Of a stretch of 36,057 nt of DNA, positions 17,641 through 26,200 are shown in pieces. The stretch spans positions 1-36,057 of the forward strand of contig JALXFE010000583.1 of the NCBI GenBank assembly GCA_027069135.1, written 5' to 3'. Positions within the stretch are counted from its first letter, which is position 1; every line of letters starts with the position of its first letter. The notes under the pieces are model-generated. The model was not told the origin of the DNA, searched no databases, and saw only the letters and a program-made list of their open reading frames with translations. The stretch is from Thermoanaerobaculia bacterium (GTDB lineage Bacteria; Acidobacteriota; Thermoanaerobaculia; Multivoradales; JAHZIX01). The translations under genes were made by a program, and so were the position numbers.

Positions 17641-17763
17641 ATTACTTTCTCCTTTGGGCTGGTAGATCTCCGGCGAAACCGAAGGGAGTGAGCATAACAG
17701 GGACAAGCTTCGGTGGTGCCTCAGGTCCTCGGTCGATGACCAGGGTGGTTTTCATATGGAAAT

Positions 17764-17781
17764 CCATAGACCGCTCTATGG
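17764..17781. promoter_or_regulatory. Perfect inverted repeat, candidate operator
   Basis: CCATAGA-CCGC-TCTATGG is a perfect 7-4-7 inverted repeat in the control region between the MBL-fold gene and the Crp/Fnr-type regulator. If transcription of the regulator starts about 7 bp after the -10-like TAGAAT at 17833-17838, the repeat centres near -72, a classic class I position for Crp-family activators. The binding protein is inferred, not shown. Confidence 0.5.
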
Positions 17782-17831
17782 TTTGCGTCAGGGAGGGCAA
17801 GGACTCCGGGTCCAGTCCTGCTCGTCGTAGA

Positions 17832-17849
17832 ATAGAATTTTGATTCTAT
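17832..17849. promoter_or_regulatory. Second inverted repeat overlapping the regulator's -10 region
   Basis: ATAGAAT-TTTG-ATTCTAT is another perfect 7-4-7 inverted repeat, ending 12 bp before the regulator's start codon. Two overlapping TAGAAT words (17828-17833 and 17833-17838) are good -10 candidates inside or next to it, so a bound protein would block the promoter. The shared ATAGA/TCTAT half-sites with the upstream repeat, at different spacing, suggest autoregulation. Confidence 0.45.
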
Positions 17850-17861
17850 GGAGATAGAGCT

Positions 17862-18536
17862 ATGCAAGGCCAAGAACTGCTCGAGAGACTGCAGAGCTTT
17901 CCGGATTTCCAGGAGCTTCCTGAGGAAGTCGCGAGGGATTTGGTACGTGAGACCCGGGTGCAGTCGGTTTCCACCGAAACGATTCTAACGGTTCAAGGAT
18001 CCCCCTGCAGTTTTTTCCACGTGGTCCTGCGTGGACGAGCGCGGATCTTCGTGACCAGCATCGAAGGGCGGGAGATGACCCTCTATCGCCTGGGGCCTGG
18101 AGAGGGCTGTGTTCTGGCCGCTGCCTGTGCCGTCAGCGAAGAGCCTCTTCCCGGTTCCGTGGTGGTCGAGGCGGGGGCCGAGGGCCTTTTCATCCCCGCT
18201 GTTACCTTGAGGGATTGGGTGGAGAAGCATCCTTTTTGGCGTCGGTACGTTTTCTCCCTCATTGCCCAGCAACTCGGTCGGGTCCTGGCGATTACCAACA
18301 ACCTCGCCTTCCAACATCTGGATGCTCGGATCGCCAACTTTCTACTGCAGGAAGCGGAAGCGTCCGCCGGCATCGTGCGGGCCACTCACCAGACCATCGC
18401 CCTCGAGCTCGGTACCCGCCGCGAGGTGACCAGCCGCATTCTCAAGAGATTTGAGCAGGACGGCCTCGTGCGCCTGGAACGGGGAGCCGTGCGGCTGCTG
18501 GACCGGGAGCGGCTGGCGGATCAGGCCGGGGAATGA
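17862..18536 (+). CDS. Crp/Fnr-family transcriptional regulator
   Basis: A 224-residue regulator with an N-terminal cyclic-nucleotide-binding-like beta-roll (about 15-125), a dimerisation helix (FWRRYVFSLIAQQLGRVLAIT) and a C-terminal winged helix-turn-helix with recognition segment ELGTRREVTSRILKRFEQDGLV. The phosphate-binding cassette is not a good cAMP site, and only scattered Cys are present (CSFF, GCVLAAACAV), so neither cAMP nor an Fnr iron-sulfur cluster can be claimed. GGAG lies 8 bp before ATG 17862. Inverted repeats upstream suggest that it controls itself and possibly the divergent MBL-fold gene. A stem-loop with a T-run follows downstream. Confidence 0.92.
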   Translation: MQGQELLERLQSFPDFQELPEEVARDLVRETRVQSVSTETILTVQGSPCSFFHVVLRGRARIFVTSIEGREMTLYRLGPGEGCVLAAACAVSEEPLPGSVVVEAGAEGLFIPAVTLRDWVEKHPFWRRYVFSLIAQQLGRVLAITNNLAFQHLDARIANFLLQEAEASAGIVRATHQTIALELGTRREVTSRILKRFEQDGLVRLERGAVRLLDRERLADQAGE

Positions 18537-18659
18537 CCGGCCGAGTCGATCTCTTGGTGACAAAAGGTACTGACGGCTCCCGCCCTGGTTTTCTAAGCTG
18601 AAAGTATTCACCCTGAGGTGGTGGACCGCCGGGAACCAGGTCCCTTTGGGCTTGCCTCC

Positions 18660-18694
18660 GTAAAGACACCGCCTCCGCGGTATTTTTTCTTTAC
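18660..18694 (+). terminator. Intrinsic terminator or attenuator ahead of the secreted Pro-rich protein
   Basis: A nested hairpin: inner stem ACCGC-ctcc-GCGGT (18668-18681) followed by ATTTTTT, flanked by outer arms GTAAAGA (18660-18666) and TCTTTAC (18688-18694). It lies 123 bp after the regulator stop and only 14 bp before the next start codon, so it either ends the regulator transcript or acts as an attenuator in the leader of the next gene. The next gene's AGGAG immediately follows it. Confidence 0.6.
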
Positions 18695-18708
18695 TTAGGA
18701 GACGAGCT

Positions 18709-19623
18709 ATGACCTACCCGACAACATCGCAGCAGAATCCCGACCCACCAAGAACGGCTCGACGCCGGTGGGTTCTCCTGGTGGCCGTCTTGATGGCGAG
18801 TGTTCTGAGCGCCGACGCCTCCGCCTCCCATGTGGTGCTGGACGAGACCCTCGATATGGTCTGTTTTCCGCCCAATGCCATGCAACCTCCGCCGTGTCCG
18901 GTACCGGTGGGAATCGATCCGGATCTCGTCGCCCCAAATCCCTCCGGAACCCTGCGGATCCGGGTTCGGGACGATGATCGGACGACCTTCTCGATCCGTC
19001 TCGACGGTATGTCTCCCCACCAGGTGGCGACCGCCTTCTTTGTGCACTTCCCCCCGAATCAGCCACCCCCGCACCCGATCTTCGCGCCGATCGGTCCGGG
19101 CCAGCCACCGGTGGCCCATATGGACACCCCCGTAGCCCGGACCACCGCCCGGTACAGTGAAGGCTTGGGGCGAGAGCCGAACCAGGTTTGGATCCGGCCC
19201 AACGGCCAGGGCCGGCTTACCTCCTGGCTCGATTTCAACCCCCTCAAATCCGGCCAGGTGCCGCTGGTCAACGGCATGGTGCTCACGCAGCAGGGCCTGG
19301 CGCCGGCAGGCTCCCCGGCGCAGCAGCCGACCTGCTGTCCGGATTTTCCGGCGGGCCCTCGGCTCGAGCCCGTGGGTGGGTCCTTTCTGCGTCGATTCGA
19401 CCCGTTGACGGGGTACCAGGTCAAGGGCCCGAACGGTCGTCCGGAGCTCCTTCGAAGCCCGACTCGACCGGTGGCCGTGGCGGTTTTCATCCACATCGAC
19501 AGCACAACTTCCGGCATCGTGCCGGGAATCCCGACACCGCCGTTTCTCGTCGACCCGCCGGTCACCACCGGCACCTTCTACCTTCTGGGCATCTTCCCGC
19601 TGGGATCTCTGGGAATGGATTAA
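18709..19623 (+). CDS. Secreted or membrane-anchored Pro-rich protein, unknown function
   Basis: A 304-residue protein starting at ATG 18709 after TTAGGAGACGAGCT, a strong ribosome binding site. A basic N-terminus (PRTARRRW) and hydrophobic segment (VLLVAVLMASVLSADASA) make a signal peptide likely. The mature part is beta-prone and rich in Pro and Gly, with PP and PxP runs (NQPPPHPIFAPIGPGQPP) and four or five Cys including CCP. I recognise no catalytic motif or named domain. A terminator hairpin follows 23 bp after the stop, so it is probably a single-gene unit. A structural or binding role outside the cytoplasm is a guess. Confidence 0.8.
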   Translation: MTYPTTSQQNPDPPRTARRRWVLLVAVLMASVLSADASASHVVLDETLDMVCFPPNAMQPPPCPVPVGIDPDLVAPNPSGTLRIRVRDDDRTTFSIRLDGMSPHQVATAFFVHFPPNQPPPHPIFAPIGPGQPPVAHMDTPVARTTARYSEGLGREPNQVWIRPNGQGRLTSWLDFNPLKSGQVPLVNGMVLTQQGLAPAGSPAQQPTCCPDFPAGPRLEPVGGSFLRRFDPLTGYQVKGPNGRPELLRSPTRPVAVAVFIHIDSTTSGIVPGIPTPPFLVDPPVTTGTFYLLGIFPLGSLGMD

Positions 19624-19646
19624 GAGAGAAGGTTCGATGGGTTTTT

Positions 19647-19693
19647 GACCTGCCGGTCGGTCCGCGGATGCGAATCGGCCGGCGGGTCTTTTT
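19647..19693 (+). terminator. Intrinsic terminator of the secreted Pro-rich protein gene
   Basis: A ten-pair stem, GACCTGCCGG (19647-19656) with CCGGCGGGTC (19679-19688), including one G-U pair, is followed directly by TTTTT. It lies 23 bp past the stop codon on the same strand. The 22-nt loop can fold further. A strong candidate for factor-independent termination. Confidence 0.75.
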
Positions 19694-19773
19694 CTGCAAT
19701 CCGGCAGCCAGTTGCTAGCCGGCTCGGCCGTTGGGCCGGTAGGCACGGGAATGGAATCCCTATGGGGAGGCTT

Positions 19774-19806
19774 GAACCATGCCCCCTCTGGGAGGAGGAA
19801 TGGTTC
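19774..19806 (-). terminator. Hairpin at the stop codon of the glycosidase-like gene
   Basis: GAACCAT (19774-19780) pairs with ATGGTTC (19800-19806), and the interior CCCCTC/GAGGAGG segments extend the helix with two mismatches around a TGG loop. It abuts the TGA of the minus-strand glycosidase gene. No U-tract follows, so it may be a 3'-end stabiliser or weak terminator. Confidence 0.5.
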
Positions 19807-21336
19807 TCAGCGGGGCCCGAGCGTGCTGCTACAGGTAGCGAACGCCTGGGTGTCGGTGATGGCCGGGGACGAGGTCCCCAGGGCGTTCGAGTAGGAGGAG
19901 ATCGCGCCGGTGAGCGTGTCCCGGACAGTGAGCGTGTAGGCGACGTTGGTGGTGGCGGCGGCAAAGACCCAGAAGTGGTCGTTCAAGGCGCAGCCGTCGA
20001 GAACCTTGACCATGAGCTCCCAATTATCCGGATTGAAGAAGTAGAAGATCCCGGAGTTCCCGGTCGCCCCGGGGGTGACCCGGCCGGTTCCTCGGTTGCC
20101 AGCAAAGTTCTGCCAATCCACACGGACCTCGAAGCGATCGTCGGCGAGGCAGAGAGACTCTGCCGAGGCGTCGCAGAAAGATGGGCCGGCGCCGATGGGG
20201 ATGTGGGGTAGCGCCAGCCAGGAATCCCAGGTGGAAAGCCCCCGGCGGGGCCTTCCATCACCGGCCACGAGACCGATGTCTTTCCAGATCAGGAAGGACG
20301 GGTCGTCGATACCGTGGTCGACCAGGAATTGATACCCCAGATCGTAGTCGCGAACCTGCCAGTAGGTGATGAATTCAGTGTTCAGCTGAGCTGCCTTTTG
20401 AAGCAGGAATCGGACATAGAGATCCTGCCACTCCTCGCGGCCTTCCGTATCGATGAGGAACTCCGGGATGGTGAGGGTCTCCGCGATATACCCGGTCTCG
20501 GTGATGGCGAAGGGTTTGTCCGGGGCGAGCTGGGACATTCGGCGGAACCAGTCTTCGGGCAGGTAGCTCATATCCGCCTGGTCCGGCCGGAAGAGACCCC
20601 CGACCAGGTACGGGTAGGTGCTCAGGCCGATGAGATCCGTGTAGGGCACCAGGGCTTCCTCCACCTCCCGTTGCTGGTCCGGGGTGGACACAAAGCTGCC
20701 GGTCTGGAAGGTCAGGAAGATCGGTAGCTCCGGAAAGTCGGCTTTGAGCCCCCCGTAGATTTCCGCCACGAAGGTCTCGAAGGCGGCGAAAGCCGGGGAG
20801 TCCGGCAGGTGGTTGGCGTTGACCTCGATGCCGTAGGCGAAGTAGTCCGGGTTGAAGAAGTCGATGATCCGGCGACAATAGGCCAGATAGGCGGCGATGA
20901 CCTCCGGGTCGTCGAAGGCTCGAGCTTGCCATTCCGGTGGCAGGTGGCCGTCGGTCTCCTCTCCCCAATAATTGGCCAATGAGACACGATCCGTCGATTG
21001 GGCCGTCACCGCCAGGTAGACGGCCGGGAAGCGATGGGCTTCGGCGAGCTTGCCGTCCAACTCGTCCTGCACGTTCGGGTGAAACGGGGCACCCGAGGCC
21101 GCTTCAGGCCAGGGGACGCCGTGATCGAAATGGAAAGCAATGAGGTCGCCGTGGGCTTCGATGGCGTCATAGGTTTCGTCCACCGCCTCCGGGGTGAAGT
21201 CATAGGGCCAGGATGTGAATCCCATATAGAAGCTTCGATGGTCCGGAGGCTGTCCCCAGGCGGCTCCCGCCCGGATCACGAGCACGGTGAGAAGGCTCAG
21301 AAGGACGATGAGGCGGGCTCTTTTTGTCGTAGTCAT
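19807..21336 (-). CDS. Secreted glycoside-hydrolase-like TIM barrel with C-terminal beta module
   Basis: A 509-residue exported protein. An N-terminal signal peptide (LIVLLSLLTVLVIRAGAAWG) is followed by a clan A-like (beta/alpha)8 barrel at about 30-375, with candidate acid/base Glu in YGIEVNAN and candidate nucleophile Glu in FAITETGY. Other barrel landmarks are LIAFHFDHGVPWP and DLIGLSTYPYL. Residues about 390-509 form a separate beta module (FEVRVDWQNFAG, FYFFNPDNWELMVKVLDGC, FWVFAAATTNVAYTLTV) that I recall on many exported proteins of Acidobacteriota-like genomes. The polysaccharide target is unknown. GGAG lies 9 bp upstream of ATG 21336. It converges on the secreted Pro-rich protein, with terminator hairpins between. 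Confidence 0.85.
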   Translation of the reverse strand: MTTTKRARLIVLLSLLTVLVIRAGAAWGQPPDHRSFYMGFTSWPYDFTPEAVDETYDAIEAHGDLIAFHFDHGVPWPEAASGAPFHPNVQDELDGKLAEAHRFPAVYLAVTAQSTDRVSLANYWGEETDGHLPPEWQARAFDDPEVIAAYLAYCRRIIDFFNPDYFAYGIEVNANHLPDSPAFAAFETFVAEIYGGLKADFPELPIFLTFQTGSFVSTPDQQREVEEALVPYTDLIGLSTYPYLVGGLFRPDQADMSYLPEDWFRRMSQLAPDKPFAITETGYIAETLTIPEFLIDTEGREEWQDLYVRFLLQKAAQLNTEFITYWQVRDYDLGYQFLVDHGIDDPSFLIWKDIGLVAGDGRPRRGLSTWDSWLALPHIPIGAGPSFCDASAESLCLADDRFEVRVDWQNFAGNRGTGRVTPGATGNSGIFYFFNPDNWELMVKVLDGCALNDHFWVFAAATTNVAYTLTVRDTLTGAISSYSNALGTSSPAITDTQAFATCSSTLGPR

Positions 21337-21522
21337 CGAGGGCGTCTCCGGTCTTGACCTCCATGGTTGCCGGGGACGGGGCCAAGAGAAGTGGACCGCA
21401 GTCGTTCACAGCCCACCTGATCTGATAAGCGGATTCTGACGACAAAGCTGATACCGACAGCTGCCGAAACGGACCCCGGCTCCGATCCCGATCAGGCCAC
21501 TTCGGCGGCGAACCACCGATGC

Positions 21523-22941
21523 TCACCGTTGCAGGGATTTGACCTCGAGATATTCGTCGAGGCCCCATTTCCCGAACTCGCGACCGTTGCCGCTTTGCTT
21601 GTAGCCGCCGAAGGGGGCGAAGATGTTGAAGTTTCCACCGTTGATGTCCACCTGGCCGGTGCGCAGCCGCCGGGCTACCCGGAGAGCGCGGTCCGGATCC
21701 TCGGACCAGACGCCGCCGGCCAATCCGTAGGGCGAATCGTTGGCGATGGCGACGGCATCGTCTTCGCCGTCGTAGGGGATGATGGAGAGGACCGGGCCGA
21801 AGATCTCTTCGCGAGCGATGGTCATGGAGTTGTCGACATTGCTGAAGACCGTCGGCCGGATGAAGAACCCTGTCTCGAGCCCTTCCGGAGCTTCCGGACC
21901 TCCGGCCACCAGGGTGGCGCCTTCTTCGATCCCTTTGCGAATATAGCTTCGAACGCGGTCTCGCTGGCGCTCGGACACCAGCGGACCGAGCTTCGCCTCG
22001 CCGGTGACGGCGTCGCCGACGGTGAATCGTTCCGCGGTTCCCTTGGCGATCTCGGTCGCTTCTGCCAACCGTTCCCGGGGCACCAGCATGCGGGTCCAGG
22101 CAGAGCAGGTCTGGCCGGAGTTGAAAAAGCAGTTGTTGACCCCGGACCGCACGGCCTTGACCAAGTCCGCATCGTCCAGGATGACGTTGGCGGACTTCCC
22201 GCCGAGCTCCATGGCCACCCGCTTCACCGTCGCCGCGGCCAGCTCACTCACCCGGCGACCGGCGGCGGTGGAGCCGGTGAAGGAAACCATGTCGACCTCC
22301 GGATGTCTTGCGATGGCCTCACCGACGACGGGTCCTTCCCCGGATACGAGGTTGAACACTCCAGCGGGCACCCCGGCTTGGTGGACGATCTCCGCTAAGA
22401 GGAAGGCCGTTAAGGGGGTGATCTCGCTGGGTTTGAGGACTACCGTACAACCCGCCGCCAGAGCCGGGGCCACCTTGGCGACGATTTGGTGGAGCGGAAA
22501 GTTCCACGGGGTAATACAGCCGACGACCCCCACCGGCTCCCGGACCACCAGAGAGTTTCCGATCTCTTCTTCCCAAGGGAAGTCACCGAGAATTCTCGCG
22601 TAGGAGCCCATTACCGCCGAAGGCATCCCCACCTGCACCGTGCGGGCCATGGGCAACGGCATGCCGAGCTCCGTGGCGATGGTGAGGGCGAGGTCCTCCT
22701 GACGCTTCCGGATCCCCATCTTCAAGGCCGTGAGGAGGGCCGCTCGCTCGTCCGGTGACGTTACCGACCAAGACTCGAAGGCCTTGCGGGCCGCCGCGAC
22801 GGCCCGGTCGACATCGTCCGCCGTCCCCTCCGGTACCCGGCCCGCGATCTCTTCCTTCGAGGGGTTGATGACATCGCGGGTGGCGCTGCCCGATGGTGTC
22901 TGCCAGGTGCCGTCGATATAAAACGCTGAGTGAATCTTCAT
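21523..22941 (-). CDS. NAD(P)-dependent aldehyde dehydrogenase
   Basis: A 472-residue ALDH superfamily enzyme. Catalytic Cys is in [12 protein letters not shown], general-base Glu in [10 protein letters not shown], the nucleotide-binding Gly motif in [11 protein letters not shown], and conserved [10 protein letters not shown] and EEIFGPVLS are present. The substrate specificity is not evident: it resembles the broad group annotated as aldehyde dehydrogenase family protein. AGGAG precedes ATG 22941. It is a single minus-strand gene, 186 bp upstream of the glycosidase-like gene. Despite the proline dehydrogenase elsewhere in the window, nothing here marks it specifically as a P5C dehydrogenase. 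Confidence 0.95.
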   Translation of the reverse strand: MKIHSAFYIDGTWQTPSGSATRDVINPSKEEIAGRVPEGTADDVDRAVAAARKAFESWSVTSPDERAALLTALKMGIRKRQEDLALTIATELGMPLPMARTVQVGMPSAVMGSYARILGDFPWEEEIGNSLVVREPVGVVGCITPWNFPLHQIVAKVAPALAAGCTVVLKPSEITPLTAFLLAEIVHQAGVPAGVFNLVSGEGPVVGEAIARHPEVDMVSFTGSTAAGRRVSELAAATVKRVAMELGGKSANVILDDADLVKAVRSGVNNCFFNSGQTCSAWTRMLVPRERLAEATEIAKGTAERFTVGDAVTGEAKLGPLVSERQRDRVRSYIRKGIEEGATLVAGGPEAPEGLETGFFIRPTVFSNVDNSMTIAREEIFGPVLSIIPYDGEDDAVAIANDSPYGLAGGVWSEDPDRALRVARRLRTGQVDINGGNFNIFAPFGGYKQSGNGREFGKWGLDEYLEVKSLQR

Positions 22942-23238
22942 TGCGGAATCTCCTGAGCTCGAATCTCGTCCGTCCCCAAGCCGCGGAGGTACATGCGAAG
23001 CTGGAAGGTTCTTACGGGGCGTCTTCCGCGGCCTAAAGCTCAGTGTAACCCAGGTTCAGGAGGCCCAGGCTTACGGTGGTGGCCGTCGAGAAAGATGGCT
23101 CCGAGTTGATAGAAGTGCGGAAGTTCGAAGGGTCTGGTATCGTCGGGCTAAGTACGTGAAGATTTCTCCTGTGGTTCGGGCCTTCCGGAAACAGGCCTGG
23201 GGTTCGGGGTAAAAGAGACCTCATCGGAGGGCAAGCGC
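22942..23238. other. Divergent intergenic region before the CHAT protein
   Basis: About 300 bp between the divergent aldehyde dehydrogenase and CHAT-protein genes. No open frame here looks coding. A TTGATA word (23106-23111) is a possible -35 for the plus strand, but no properly spaced -10 follows. The CHAT gene has GGAGGG before its start at 23239. Confidence 0.35.
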
Positions 23239-26200
23239 ATGGCCGGGGAAACGAAGAACCGAGAGATTCGCGAGATAAAGATTCAGGGTGGTCGCGAGGT
23301 ACAGCGGCCCGGGGCGGCTCGGGGGGGCGTTGCCGGGGACGCCGGGGAGGCTCCATCCGACGCTGCCGGACTTGGCCGTTTCGGAGACCTGGTCGGCGCG
23401 ACATTGGCGACGGAGGTGCGGGTCGACGCCGCCCGGGGCGCCTCTTCGGGGAGTGTTTCGGAGAGCCTCGATGGGGTGCGGGACGACACGGTCTTGCAGC
23501 TGGAGCTTGAAGGTGGCGTCGAATGGTGGACGACGGCGGGCGAGCTGGCCGAATGTATCGCCGAGGCTTCGATGGCGGATGGGCGGGGCGGGGAGGACTC
23601 AGGGCTGCTGCGCGGCATCCTTACGATCCCGCAATTTCTGCCCTTCGGCGATCGAACTCGGGGCGGCGGCGGTCTACTGCTCCGGGTTCTGCGCCGTTTC
23701 GACGTCGACCCACCGGCCGGGGGGGCCAAGGCCCTGGCCCGTCGGCTGGAGGACCGTTTGGATCCGGCGCCGGGCCTCTACCGCTGCCCACGCCCGGACG
23801 GCCTTGGGGCTCGGATCGAGAGCTTCTCCGAGATCTCCGGCCGGGGTCCGGTGTTGATTCTGCTCCACGGTACCGCTTCGTCGACGGAGGGGAGCTTCGG
23901 CGCCTTCGGTACGGACGAACGGCTTCCGGATTGGAGTCGGTTACAGGAGACCTACGGTGACCGGATCCTCGCCTTCCAACACCGGACTCTGTCTCAAACC
24001 CCAGGGGAGAATGCCCTGGAGCTGGCGCGCCTGCTGCCCCAGGATGCCGAGATCCATCTGGTCTCCCACTCCCGGGGTGGCCTGATCGGGGAGCTCCTGT
24101 GCCGAGGTTCTTTCGGCGACGGTCGTACCGCGTTCTCCGATGCCGAGCTGGAGCTCTTCTCCGGCGAGGACCGGCGCCGGGACCGGCAAGCCCTCCGTGA
24201 TCTGCGCCAGGTGCTGGAGGAAAAGGCCTTCCGCATCGAGCGCTTCGTGCGGGTCGCCTGTCCGGCCCGGGGCACCCTCTTGGTATCCCGTCGATTGGAC
24301 CGCTACCTATCCCTGATGCTCAACGCCCTGGGGCTGGCGGTGGGCAGCAAACTCAACCCGGCCTACCAATTCCTCAAGGCTCTGCTCATCGGCCTGGTCA
24401 AGACGCGTACAGACCCGACTCTCCTGCCGGGGCTGGAGGCCATGATGCCCGGCTCGCCGTTGATCAAGCTGCTCAACCTCCGGGACGGGACGAGCGACGC
24501 CGACTTAACGGTGATCGCCGGTGACGTCGAGGGCAGCGGTGTCTTGAACCGACTCAAGGTCTTCGCCACGGATATGTTCTTTCGCCACGACCATGACCTG
24601 GTGGTGGATAGCGCCTCCATGTTCGGCGGAGCCCAACGCTCCCCAGGCCGTGCCCGCTACTTTTTCGAAAAGGGAAGCTCGACCCATCACTTCAACTACT
24701 TCAGCAATGCATCTACCAGCGCAAAGCTGGTCGCGGCCCTGAGGGCTGAAGGGCGCAAGATCGAGGGCTTCGAAAGCCTCGACGTCCGCCGCCGGCCGGA
24801 AGGGGTGCGCGGGATCGCCGCCAAAGGTGTGGTGGAACCCGGGCGTCTTCAGGAGTTGGAGCCGGACCGGCCGGTGGTCATCCTGCTGCCGGGAATCATG
24901 GGCAGCCGGCTCAAGGCCGACGACAATGTCATCTGGGCCGATCTCAGTGACCTGCTCAAGGGGCGCTTTACGGAGCTCGCCCGGACCTCCGAGGATCGGG
25001 TGTCGACCGCCGGCCTCCTCGAACGCGGCTACCGGGACCTTGCGCGCTTCCTGGCCCAAAGCTATGAAGTCGTACCCTTCGCCTACGATTGGCGGCAGTC
25101 CCTGAACACAGCGGCGGACGAGTTGGCTGGAGTGCTCGAGGATCTCCTGCAGCGCACCGACCAGCCGATCCGTCTGCTGGCCCACTCCATGGGCGGTCTC
25201 GTGGCCCGCCGCCTGCGTTCCCGCCACGAGGATCTTTGGAAGAAGTTGGGGGAGCGCCCGGGTTTTCGCTTGGTGATGCTCGGCACCCCCAATGGCGGCT
25301 CTCATTCCATCGCCGGCATCCTGTTGGGACGGGAGAAAGTGCTGCGCTTTCTCACCCTGGTGGGACCTAGAAAAAAGACGCGGCGGATCATTGGCGATTT
25401 CCCGGGGATCTTCGACATGTTGCCCTCCACTGCAGATGCCCTCGATGAGGCTTCCGAGGATCTCTACAAGGCGGAGACTTGGAGCTCCTGGCGAAAGATC
25501 GACGACGACGTCTTCGTACCCTCGGCAGAGATCCTAGAAGGGGCCCGGAGCTTTCGCTCGCAGCTCGACCAAGAGTCTCTGGACGACAAGTCCATCCTCT
25601 ACGTCGCCGGTCAATCCGCTAAGGGTACTCCGGTCGCTGTACGGCAAGGCCAGAACCGCTTCGGCCGGCCCCGTCTGGAGCTTCTCCTGAACCCCCGCGG
25701 CGACGGCCGAGTGCTGTGGGACACGGGGATCCCGGAACCCGTCAAGACCGGCCGTCGGGTCTGGTACGCGGCGGGGGTCAGCCACGGGGCGCTGGCCAAC
25801 GAGGAGCGAATCTTTCCCGCCCTGCGCGAGCTCTTGGAGCAGGGTCGGACCAGCAAGTTGGATCACAACGAGCCCCAGCTTCGCGGGGTCGCCGTCGGCG
25901 CCCGCAGCCTCGAAGAACCGGTTCTGCTGCCGGACGACGAAGACCTGGTGGCCGCGGCATTGGGCTATTCCCCGCGGCCTCCGGGGCGAGCCCGCGGCGG
26001 CGAGGTGCTGCGGGTGATGGTCACCCACGGCAGCCTGAGCTACGCCCGGGGGCCGGTCGCGGTGGGGCATTACGAGCGAGACCTCATCGTCGGTGCCGAA
26101 TCCTTTCTCGACTTCACCCTCGGAGGGAGATTGCGCGAGCGCCACAGCCTGGGCCTCTATCCGGGTGCGGAGAATACCGGTGAGGCGATCCTCGACGCCA

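Noticed and set aside
17832-17849. Classical Fnr or Crp binding site
   Set aside because: The repeat does not fit TTGAT-N4-ATCAA or TGTGA-N6-TCACA. It is kept as an inverted repeat of unknown specificity.
23033-23404. Minus-strand frame in the gap before the CHAT gene
   Set aside because: Its first half is antisense to the CHAT gene, it has no domain, and it has no ribosome binding site.
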